From Cheiracanthium punctorium (lineage: Eukaryota > Arthropoda > Arachnida > Araneae > Cheiracanthiidae), in NCBI GenBank assembly GCA_038373885.1, contig JAWZYV010013286.1:682001-746000 (forward strand): a DNA stretch of 64,000 nucleotides. The letters are read 5' to 3'. A program made the translations under genes and the position numbers. Numbering within the stretch: the stretch's first letter is position 1; each line of letters opens with the position of its first letter. The notes under the pieces are model-generated. The model saw only the letters and a list, made by a program, of their open reading frames with translations. It searched no databases and was not told the origin of the DNA. Shown one piece after another: positions 24,969 through 34,225 of the stretch.

Positions 24969-25678
24969 GGCCGCATTCATAAACTCCAAACGAGTTAACT
25001 TGTGCAATGAGTTTCTGTCTAAGGTATTCGTAAAGAAAATTGAGTGCGGTTAGTTTCAAACTATGTAATCTGAGCACGGAGCAGGTTCATCCAGTTGTTG
25101 AGAAGATACACTTGCTGCACGTTGTTTTTGTTTTCGAATGACGTCCGTAATGGAAAAGTATGTTGTTATGAAAAGTATCTTTACGTTTGCTGAAACTGCA
25201 AACATTATTTTTTCGAGGAGGAAATTCACGCATACGTTAGAAACTGCAACGAAGTTACATAATTTCTCAAAGGTAATCATTTTCTTGTATTTTTCATTTT
25301 AGTAAATTCAAAAATGCATGTTTTAGTGTTGAGATTGAAGTTGATTTAAACCGTTATTAGCGAAATTTGAACTTCTCTTGCTAAATACTTTTAAAAAATG
25401 CAGGTTTAGGTTGAAATTTCTAAATTTCGATCAGCGCACTTCAGTGATGGCCATTCTTTCTTTTTTAATCCTGTTGATTTTAGATTGAGTATGTACTAAA
25501 AACTCCTCGATTAAAATAACAACATACGCAAATTGTAAGCAAACACATTTCCTTGGCGACGAAACTGAATAAACTGATGTTGTTCATAAAGGCAAAAGAA
25601 ACTGATAGCACTGAACTAACGCATTCCATTTTTCTTACGAAAATTCGAGCAATGTGTTTGTCGTTTACGAATGCACTC
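24969..25678 (+). mobile_element. Harbinger-like MITE, copy A
   Basis: Ends GGCCGCATTCATAAAC and GTTTACGAATGCACTC, with interior ACGAGTT and GTGCAATGAGTTT motifs shared with copies B and C. The terminal repeats are more decayed than in B and C. It lies upstream of POLR1E. Confidence 0.68.
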
Positions 25679-25717
25679 GTTATTGTTCCATTGCTGAATG
25701 CACCAGGCTCATGCACT

Positions 25718-25958
25718 TAGTCTCTAGTATCCGCTTATAAGCCACGCAATGCACCATGGGAAAGCGAGATCATCCCTGCATTTATCCTTCATTGGACTAG
25801 GGATCTTTCAACCCGCATTTTTTCCCCTACGTAGGGGAAGCGGGGTAGAAAGCAGCCCAAGTTCCGGCACAGCACTGACCCCGCATTTTTGTGCATGTAA
25901 ACGAGCCCATCTGCTGTCCACTTACTCGACTGGAATTTATAAGCGGATCTTAAAACTA
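25718..25958. mobile_element. MITE with CCGCTTATAA terminal repeats
   Basis: Left TAGTCTCTAGTATCCGCTTA and the reverse complement of the right, TAGTTTTAAGATCCGCTTAT, form a TIR of about 25 bp. One more end of the family, TTAGTTTCAAGAATCCGCTT, lies at 26248-26290. Confidence 0.6.
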
Positions 25959-26000
25959 CACACACTAGTCCAAAAATACACGTTCCAAATACAAGAACAA

Positions 26001-26230
26001 TGCCGACCGAGTTGTATGGTGGGTAAATCACCGTACTCCGGTTTCGGGTTCAACTCCGGGCGGCCGGGGTTCGATCTCCGACTGGGCGTGGTTGTCATGT
26101 CCGTCCTTTCATAGGGGGCGACGTTGGTCCACCTACTAGGTGCCCCCATAATAAAGTGGCCAACACCTTCGGGCCGTTGTAAGGGACAATGCCTAATCGG
26201 CAAAGTACCCTCCCGTTAGAAAAAACAAAA
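26001..26230 (+). repeat. tRNA-derived SINE family B with 10-bp TSD
   Basis: The head carries a B box, GGGTTCAACTCC. The body has TCCTTTCATAGGGGGCGACG, GGTGCCCCCATAATAAAGTG and TTCGGGCCGTTGTAAGG. Direct repeats ACAAGAACAA at 25991-26000 and 26231-26240 flank it. Confidence 0.82.
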
Positions 26231-26304
26231 CAAGAACAACTTGTTTGCTTAGTTTCAAGAATCCGCTTATAAATTTTCGTCGAATAAGTTGACAACACAA
26301 CAGT

Positions 26305-26643
26305 GGCTGCATTCGTAAACGCCAAACGAGTTACACTCGTGCAATGAGTTTCCATCTAAGACGTTCGTAAAGGAAACTGAGTGCATACAGTTTTTAAACT
26401 AGAGCGTTTGTATACAAAACTGAGTGCGATTAGTTTCAAACGAAATAAACTGATCCCTGCTAAGGTTTTGTCAGTTGTTTAGAAGAATTGTAAACAAACA
26501 CGTCTCCTAGGCGACGAAACTAAATAAACTGAAGTTGTTCGTAAAGTCAAAGGAAACTGATAACCACTGACAGCACTAAACACACGCATTCCAGTTTTCT
26601 TACAAAAACTCGTGCAACGAGTTTGTCGTTTACGAATGCAGCC
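26305..26643 (+). mobile_element. Harbinger-like MITE, copy B (short form)
   Basis: A 16-bp perfect terminal repeat, GGCTGCATTCGTAAAC and its inverse, flanked by AGT on both sides. It lacks about 400 bp of the interior present in A and C. The terminal region also holds the quasi-palindrome CTCGTGCAACGAG. Confidence 0.8.
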
Positions 26644-26774
26644 AGTTTTAACTAGCACAGAGAAAGGAAATTTTCAGTTCTTAGAACAAACACAAGCAAC
26701 CAGAGGATAAGAGAGAATCGAAGCCACGACTGTATCCGATTAGCAGAGAGGAGGACAGGCCTGTTACTTCTTAC

Positions 26775-27133
26775 CAAGGAGGTTTAACTAATGGAGTTGC
26801 CAATGTTGCGCTACGCAGTGCTGTGAAAGTGAAGCCTGTGCCACGCCCTCTTATCCCCCCAAAAGATTCAAGAACGCACAGAGATGCATCGAAAAACGAG
26901 TTCTGGAAATTGTTAATAAAAATAATTTAAGAGTTACTCACCAATTTGTTTATCCATTTTACGTTTATGGAAGGTTGTTTACACGTATTAACATGTTTTT
27001 TATTGTATAATTTCAAATATATAAATTTATAGGTTTTCCAATGACGATATACAATGCTGTGGGGGAGGAGGGGGCGTGGTTTTTGGCTTCAAAAACGGGG
27101 AACATGGGCTTCTCCATTAGTTGAACCTCCTTG
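26775..27133. mobile_element. MITE with 22-bp TIR
   Basis: CAAGGAGGTTTAACTAATGG near 26775 is matched inverted by CCATTAGTTGAACCTCCTTG at 27114-27133, with one mismatch. CCACGCCC-type motifs lie inside both ends. A GTGAGT donor-like site inside is coincidental. Confidence 0.65.
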
Positions 27134-27288
27134 CTTCTCAACGACGGCTACCATGTGGTTGTTTACCAGAACATACCCGGAATTACTGTACATAAACAAT
27201 CGAAAATAGAATCAATCAGAAAAACAAGTCAGAAAACGTAAATTTCCTCCTTCTATGCGCCAGTAAGAAAGAACTGCCATTGTGATGT

Positions 27289-27600
27289 TCACTTTTTCAG
27301 ACGAGGGTTTCTGAGCAAAATCTTAAATAGAAGCAAACAAGTCCGAAAATAAATGTCGTTGCTGTTGTGTTTGGAACATTTATTTTCGGACTTGTGTTCT
27401 TGGAAAATAAATGTTCGAAAGTGAACAGCAGCAACGTCCGAAAATAAATGCTTCAAATACAACAGTAGCAAAAGTGAATCAACTGGCTTCTGCCTCAGTT
27501 GATTTAGTTTTTCAACTAACTGCACTCAAGTCGAATGTAAGAACAACGGAAAAACAGTTAAGGTTTAAAAACCGAGCGTTTAAGAATGCCCCAAAGTAAA
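27289..27600. repeat. Cluster of inverted TCCGAAAATAAATG repeats
   Basis: TCCGAAAATAAATG occurs at about 27342, 27438 and, inverted, CATTTATTTTCGGAC at about 27378. GTTGCTGTTGTG and CAGCAGCAACG are also inverted relative to each other. The frames seen here are by-products of the repeats. Confidence 0.6.
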
Positions 27601-27699
27601 AGTAGTTGCACAAGTGGCACGGGTGGATTGTTTACGAAAACGCCCATTGTAATCACAAACCCCAAGAAAAACTTTCAAAACGGGGCCTGACACCTATGC

Positions 27700-27740
27700 A
27701 AGTGGCTTGGTCTCGGGTTCAAATCCCGTTAGCCCATAGA
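27700..27740 (+). other. Isolated tRNA-like B box
   Basis: GGGTTCAAATCCC matches a Pol III B box, but no cloverleaf can be closed around it. It is more likely the edge of a SINE than a tRNA gene. Confidence 0.25.
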
Positions 27741-27803
27741 TGTATTTGTTCAAATATTGTAATGTAAAATTGTACTTTGAAATAAAAGATGATCTTGTAC
27801 TTA

Positions 27804-28565
27804 GGCTGCATTCGTAAACCACAAACTCGTTGCACGAGTTTTCGTAGGAAAACAGGAATGCGTGTGTTTAGTGCTGTCAGTGGTTATCAGTTTCCTTTGA
27901 CTTTACGAACAACTTCAGTTTATTTAGTTTCGTCGCCTAGGAGACGTGTTTGTTTACAATTCGCGAATGCGTTAATTTTGCTGAGGAGAGTTTTTAGTAC
28001 ATACTCAATATAAAATCAACAGAATTTTTAAAAGAAAGAGTGACCATAGTTGAAGTGCACAAATCAAAATTTAGAAATTTCAACTTCATATTTTGAAAAG
28101 TCTTTAGCAAGAGAAGTTCAAATTTCGCTAATAACGGATTAAATCAACTTCAATCTCAACACTAAAACATGCATTTTTGAATTTACTAAAATGAAAAATA
28201 CAAGAAAACGATTACCTTTGAAAAATTATGTACCTTCGTAGCGTTTTCTAACGTACTCATGAATTTCCTCCTCGAAAAAATAATATTTGCAGCTTTAGAA
28301 AACGTAAAATACTTTTCACAACAATATACTTTTCCATAACAACGGACGCCATTTGAAAACAACAACAACGTGCAGCAAGTGTATCTTCGAATCAACTGAC
28401 GAAACCTTAGCAGAGATCGGTTTATTTCGTTTGAAACTAATCGCACTCAGTTTTGTATACGAACGCTCTAGTTTAAAAACTGTATGCACTCAGTTTCCTT
28501 TACGATTGTTTTAGATGGAAACTCATTGCACGAGTGTAACTCGTTTGGCGTTTACGAGTGCAGCC
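27804..28565 (-). mobile_element. Harbinger-like MITE, copy C, TTA duplication
   Basis: Ends GGCTGCATTCGTAAAC and GTTTACGAGTGCAGCC with TTA at 27801-27803 and 28566-28568. A 3-bp TTA duplication and a GGC-start terminus are typical of PIF/Harbinger elements. The interior matches copy A in inverse orientation. No transposase was seen. Confidence 0.82.
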
Positions 28566-28695
28566 TTAGGAACAACTGAGGCCTAAAAAAGAGCCGTAGA
28601 TCTTGATAAACTCCCTCTCCTCAAACAATCAAAAACGATTCTAAGAAAGTATGTTGAATTTGTTAAAAAATTATTTCATAATTATTTCTTGATGC

Positions 28696-28741
28696 GTAAT
28701 TTCATTACCACTCTTCTCTACAAGAGTGGTGATGAAATTAC
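28696..28741. repeat. 20-bp-arm hairpin
   Basis: GTAATTTCATTACCACTCTT, a 6-nt loop CTCTAC, then AAGAGTGGTGATGAAATTAC. One mismatch in 20. It lies outside any recognised element. Confidence 0.85.
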
Positions 28742-28969
28742 TGTATTTTACGCTTGTAACACTAAAGTCTTCAAATATGGTTAGTATATTAACTTATTCT
28801 TTAGTGAAAGTTTCAAAGGGATATTTTTATTTTATAGCAGTGTTATAAGTGAGATAATCTAGATCGTAGGAAAATTGTGAGACAGTGCTATTTAGGAAAA
28901 ACTTGGATGTCTGTGCTGTGCATCTTTTTGCATTAGCTAGAATTCAATAGTTTATCGCAAGATAATATA

Positions 28970-29835
28970 CAGGATGTCCCAAAAAGGTAGTAACACGATT
29001 TAATTCTTTATCTATTACAGATAAGTGGACAATGTAAATTGAAAAAATGTTCAAAATGAGGCAGGAAAAAAGACTACGTTAAAAAAAGCTTCTCTCGTTA
29101 ATTTGTAAAAAGTTACACTTTTTAAATTTGTGTAGAACCCTCGAAAAAAAAAATGCCCCACACAGTAATGTGGTGTCGTACAAAATTCCTTTAATCATAA
29201 AACGTCTCTGAGATATGATCAGAGACTATAGTGACGTAGCCTCAAATTTTTCATGGGGGGGGGGTTACGACTACTGCAACTCGCATATACGTATACGTGT
29301 ATGTGATAAGGGAGTGAAGAATATACATTTTGTATGGAAGAAAATTCCTAATGGGGGGGTGACCCCCTCTCCCCCCCTTGACTACGCCACTGGGGACTGT
29401 ACATGAATTTGAATGTGAACGTTTAATGCTACAGTACACAAAATTGTTTTCTTTCGTAATTTCTGCACGACCCCTGAAATGTGATCACCGGATGGATTCC
29501 CCCCTTAGGCAGCTATTGAAAAGTGGTTTAAATCAGCATATATTTATCTTCAAATCTCCGATCCTTTTAGGCTATAATTCTCAAACTTTGTATATCACTT
29601 AGTAAAATGTGCCCCGTACACTAATTAATTGGGATTTTTTTTTTTTTATTTTTTTGCACGAAGTTCGTATACAAATTTAAAAAGTGTAACTTTTTAAAAA
29701 TTTAAGAGAGCAATTTTTTCTGAACATAGTCCTTTTTTCTACCTTATTCCGAACATTTTTTGAATTTACATTGCCCATTTATCTCTAACAGATGAAGAAT
29801 TAAAGCGTGTTACCACCCCCTTTTGGGACACCCTG
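28970..29835. mobile_element. Same TA-flanked MITE family as 1369-2070, interrupted
   Basis: Starts CAGGATGTCCCAAAAAGGTA and ends TTTTGGGACACCCTG, with TA at both borders. The roughly 60-bp TIR is homologous to the 1369-2070 copy. It is about 160 bp longer because another MITE sits inside it at 29230-29392. Confidence 0.85.
29230..29392. mobile_element. Small hAT-like MITE nested in the 28970 MITE
   Basis: The ends are AGTGACGTAGCC and GACTACGCCACTG, with G-runs and C-runs just inside. The interior (ATATACATTTTGTATGG) matches the element at 6292-6458. The flanking 8-mers GAGACTAT and GGGACTGT agree at six of eight positions, consistent with an old target duplication. Confidence 0.72.
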
Positions 29836-30996
29836 TATAACGATGTAATGTGAAAATAAAACTTTATAAGGCTTTAAAAGTAAACAACAAGTTTTTTAAA
29901 TCCAAAATAATTTTCATTGTCTGAGAGAATCCACCCGAGTTTTAGAAAACATATCATTCTTTTATTTATTGCGCGGGTGGATACATTACCCTACAAACGA
30001 GAACTCTCGCTTGCAGCAAAACAGCAAGATAAACGAATAACAAGTGCTTTTCATATACATCAAAACGCAATAATTCTCGTGTTAAGCTGAATAGAAGCTT
30101 TCACTGTATTTAATGAAATAAAGAAGAATAGCAGTATACAGTCGTAAATTTAGCTCATTTAATAAGGTTCTGTCATATATTTTGGCGTTGGAACAGGAAG
30201 TTGTCCAACAGATTTCGAAAATACGTGCACAGAGGCTTTGCACGTGAGGTTATGTTCCTATACAGCTTAAAAAAGAAAAAAGAAAATGTATTTATATTTT
30301 ACTCAGAAAGTCATTGTCCACGCAAACTTAGGGCAAACATTTGCTCTAAATTTGCAGTTAAAATCTTTTTTCTAGAGTAGAAATGTATCACTTTCTAAAG
30401 TTACTGTGTAGAACTTAACAGTTCGTTTGAAGATATGTCGCTTGACGGACATCGCCCGGAGGTCCTTGGGAATTCGATAGAAATAGGGGGCTTTAACCCT
30501 TTAACACGCAGTGTTCCCGCTCTGGGAACACCAAACTCTGACCTTCTGACTGTTGCCAGTCACGAAGAATAGATTTGATTTCTATAAAAATAACTGCGGG
30601 AGACATAGCTCCACGAGAATCCTTTACTTTTTAGCACGCCATTTCCCGTCAAAAAATTCTCACCACTATTATTTTTAACAGCACTGACATCTGCTGAAAA
30701 ATGGAAAAATGCGAGAACAGCTGGATAGATTGACCAAGGGCCGCCGTTGCCATCGCTCGAATTAACTACCAGCAAGAGGGCGGACGATCGAAACGTTCAT
30801 CGCGTGCCACGACGGATCTAGAGACCCTTTTTTGACGACAGCTGGCTGTGTGGCACAGCCAGCTGTCGTCAAAAAAGGGGCTCTAGATCTGTAGCACGCG
30901 ATGAACGTTTCGATCGTCCGCCATCTTGCTGGTAGTTAGGGCAGCCGTTCCTATCGCTCGACTTTTTTCCAGCATTGGGAAAGGGTTGAGCCTTAA

Positions 30997-31796
30997 CCCC
31001 TTCCCTGTTTTGCCCGTACGCCGTACGTGCAAGGGGTTCGTGCCTTAAATGATTTGCCCGTACGACATACGGGCAGTCTGATTTCTTTGTAGTTCTCGCT
31101 ATTTTTGCAGTATTTTTTTATTTTTAATGTCAAATTTGTCGTACAGATGGCGGTAGTTACCCACAAAATGCTAGTTTGCAATGTGCATTCTGATTGGTTC
31201 AAAAGCGCGGGCTTTTTTTGCATTATCTGCGAGTTTTTATCTTTGAGTGTTTTGCGTCTTTTTTACACATCATTTGATAGTTTTCATTACTTATATATAA
31301 ATGAATTTATCTTTATCCGCAAGACAGTGCTATGTGTGTTCATTGAAAAAAAATGACAACGGCAAAAGAATTAGAAAAGAGACTAGGTATTTTTGTCCGG
31401 ACTGTGACGTGGGATTATGCCTCTCGCCCTGTTTCAAGATTTATCACACTAAATCAGATCTTTGAAAAAACAAGGTAAGTAGATGTACTTTTATTATTTG
31501 CAATCGAAAATAATTATGTAGTAATTGAAATCGAAAATAATTGCGTAGTAATTGTCTTTTTTTTATAGGCACAACTGTAAATGTAACTTCCCCGTCAGGC
31601 GCACGTGAGTGAGAAAAGACAACTTAAAGGGAAAACATTGAAAACAAAAAAGTTGTTATAAATGCTTAAAATAATTAGAAATATTACTTTTAATAACATT
31701 TTCCAGCTTACAAATGTAAAATGAACAAAAATATGCAATAAAAAAATGTGACATTTTTTGGATCGAATTCGGGAAAAAAATGAAACAGGGAAGGGG
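30997..31796 (+). mobile_element. piggyBac-derived element, 800 bp, nested
   Basis: Perfect 14-bp terminal repeats CCCCTTCCCTGTTT at 30997-31010 and inverted at 31783-31796. TTAA duplications lie at 30993-30996 and 31797-31800. Subterminal GCCCGTACGCCGTACGTGC and GCCCGTACGACATACGGGC are related quasi-palindromes. It carries a short transposase-derived coding region (31301-31465) followed by a possible small intron (GGTAAGTAG to TTTTTATAGG). Confidence 0.92.
31301..31465 (+). CDS. piggyBac transposase C-terminal zinc-binding domain, stand-alone 54-codon frame
   Basis: ATG at 31301 directly follows an in-frame TAA, so the frame encodes only the domain. The peptide runs MNLSLSARQCYVCSLKKND, then KETRYFCPDCDVGLCLSPCF and KIYHTKSDL, then stop. 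The CxxC, CPDC, LCxxPCF and YHTK pattern is the C-terminal cysteine-rich domain of piggyBac transposases, which in known members binds terminal-repeat DNA. The catalytic DDD core is absent from the element. It may be just a 3' remnant of a deleted transposase, or a small expressed DNA-binding peptide; the sequence cannot decide. Confidence 0.78.
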   Translation: MNLSLSARQCYVCSLKKNDNGKRIRKETRYFCPDCDVGLCLSPCFKIYHTKSDL

Positions 31797-33089
31797 TTAA
31801 AGGGTTAATGGATTTTCATGAATGTTGCTCTATGGCTTTAAAAGTTCTAACAAGGAGATCAGTGAATATGGTACTCACCTATTTTGAGGATGTTGTAACA
31901 TATTTATTTAACAAATGCCACATACACATTAGCTCCTATGCCATTAGTATGCAAGTCTTCCAGTATTTTTCGATATAATACAATTAAAACCGCTTAATGC
32001 AGGGAACACGTTCAGACGATCGGCTACCACATGATGATGGACGCACAGAGTAAATTCCGGTGAATCGGATATTCTGATACTGAAGAGATAGGACCTCCAG
32101 GGGTTCCCAAACTTTTTTCGACGCGGCACCCTCGTCAGGCTAAAAGCATTTTGGATCACCCTTCTCGGTGTAAAAACTTTCGCGGCAGGTTAACTTTAAT
32201 GTAATATGAATAGGATAGTTTAGAATGAAGTTTAGATGCATTTTTAATTACTTCTTTTATGTTTATAGGGCTAACTATCAAGAAAGTACTCTCTTGGGAA
32301 AGGAATATACAATTTTGCCTCACCCCCCCCCCCCAATCTCAGGGACTGCCTGTGAAAGAGGCGACTGGACACTGAACTCTATCGAACTAGACTGAAATAT
32401 TTTTGTTTCGTCCACTTGGTAATCGGCTTCTCCAACTTTTTTGTGGGATACCGGTTCAGAAGGAATTGTTTGATTATATTCCCCCAAAACTTAGACTTTT
32501 CTTGATTATCTCCTCGGCATCCGTGGTATACGCTGCCGCTCAACCTTAAACAATCATCCCTTGTCAGCAGTCTGATTATAGCATATTTTAAGCTTACATC
32601 CCAGTTATGGTAAAGTATTTTATCCCAATATGTAACTTTGTATTTTAAAAATTAAATTTTATGTTTAGAATTCGGTTAGAGTTTTAAATGAAAATGAATT
32701 TTTCGCATTTCAGCGAGAAATCCGAATAAATAAGGGGTAACATTCTCTTGCATACTTGCAAGTCAAGACTCGCCTACCTACTCTGTATTATAAACATACA
32801 CATACGTTTGCGAGCGCTCCCAACTAATGACCATACAACAATAGCTCTAATGCCTCTGTTTCCATCTCAAGGTATGTTCAATTCCAGAGATATCCGATCC
32901 ATGGACTGTCGGTTTTTCTTGAATTTCGAAGGCATTGCTAGGCTCAGTGCGGACTTGTTTGAACAATATTTACTCGTTTTTAGGAGAAGTACAGATTTTG
33001 AAGATTAACATGTCCACTCAAAAAGGGTGAGGGATCCTGCAATGTTTAAACAGTATGCAAGTGCGTGTAAGTGTACACTTTGACCTTGA

Positions 33090-33522
33090 GACGCCACGAG
33101 ATCGCCCCCGCGCATGCTATACCTCGGCAGTTCAAGGCCGGGGTATGGGTACCTGTTGCCTGGTCGTAGAATAGTACACGCCTCCCCTCACTAATGACCT
33201 GGACAACGAACACGCTTCCTCCTTCTCGCTTTCAGCGACAGATGTCGCCAGCACCGACCTCATCTATCTGCCGCTCTCTCAAAGTCCACGGCAGACACGT
33301 GGCAGTAACCTCTTAAAGTCCACAACACGTGACAGCAACCTCTCAAAGTCCACAACACGTGTTTCCAACTTCTCAAAGTCCACAACGAGTGGCGAATTCC
33401 ATAACACTTGGAACATTGTTCGGCTGACTAGGGGGGACAATAGTGCGCCTGCACGAGGTCGCCTCCGCGCATGCTACATCTCGGCAATTGAAGGCCGGGA
33501 AAAAAGGGTACCTTTTGCCTGA
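33090..33522. repeat. GC-rich direct repeats flanking a CACGTG tandem array
   Basis: Two direct copies of a roughly 65-bp block (CCGCGCATGCTA, CTCGGCA, AAGGCCGGG, GGGTACC) lie at 33090-33160 and 33450-33522. Between them, 33278-33395 has four units marked by AAAGTCCAC at 33281, 33315, 33345 and 33375. Three units contain the E-box CACGTG (33296, 33326, 33356). It could be an LTR or satellite fragment; no coding is seen. Confidence 0.7.
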
Positions 33523-34225
33523 TCGGAAAACGTCTCAATCTACCCCGTGGACTTCGCGGGATCAAAACCAGCTCCACCACACGCTCTCCCTTCAACCATT
33601 TACCTTAATGTACATTTTTGCCTAACATTGCTGAGAATAGTGCCGTATTTCTTTGTGACAGAAAGTCTCAAAGATGATGATCAAATGAGATCTTGATCTC
33701 ATTTATTTTACAGTAAAGGCTTCAAATTCAATTCGGTTATAAATGGTCCAATTTCAATTATGAGATAGGATGGGAGACTCTGAGTAAGACTCTTTTTAAG
33801 GAAACGGGCACATGGATCCATCGTTTGGGATCCAATTTCATCCTGCTTCAAGTGTGCACTGATGTTTCGCCTTCGAGTTATATCCGTGACTGACCAATCT
33901 TCATATCGTCCTGAATACTCAATAACGTCTCAGACTAGTTACAAGAAGGGTACAAGCAGTACAAATTAGCCGTGCAATGACTCATGACCACTCGATAATC
34001 GAGTGTAAAGTCACCTGTCTTAGCAAGTCTGAAAGACATCATTGAGTGCCCAGGCCAGTATGAAGATTGGCCGTGATTATATCGTATGTTTATCTAGAGT
34101 TAGTTTTCCCGTACCAGGACCAGGTCCTTAGCGTAATTGTGTTGGGTTCACAGAATTTGATGTTTAAATTTTTCAGAGTATTGAACTGGAATCCATACCT
34201 TTGTTTGAAGACTTGGTGTATTGTA

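Larger units (their letters stand above)
30493..31808 (+). mobile_element. TTAA-flanked fold-back element, copy 3, interrupted by a piggyBac derivative
   Basis: Outer TTAA at 30493-30496 and 31805-31808. Both hairpin arms are nearly complete around CTGGCTGTGTGGCACAGCC. The end is split by an 800-bp insertion (30997-31796) at a TTAA that sibling copies lack. Net length without the insertion is about 504 bp. The 71-codon frame at 30560-30775 (minus) is the relative of the ones in copies 1, 4, 5 and 6. Confidence 0.88.

Noticed and set aside
26880..26970. A minus-strand start ATGGATAAACAAATTG with a perfect GTGAGT donor
   Set aside because: It lies inside the MITE at 26775-27133; the only nearby acceptor would give a 39-nt intron and a stop soon after.
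27700..27740. A tRNA gene around GGGTTCAAATCCC
   Set aside because: No acceptor stem, D arm or anticodon arm can be formed with the flanks.
31850..31930. Donor-like GTGAGT on the minus strand at about 31875
   Set aside because: The sequence before it has stops in all useful frames and no acceptor with an open exon.
32099..32345. CAGGGGTTCCCAAACTTTTT as a hAT MITE end at about 32107
   Set aside because: The start looks right but I could not find a matching right end or target duplication.
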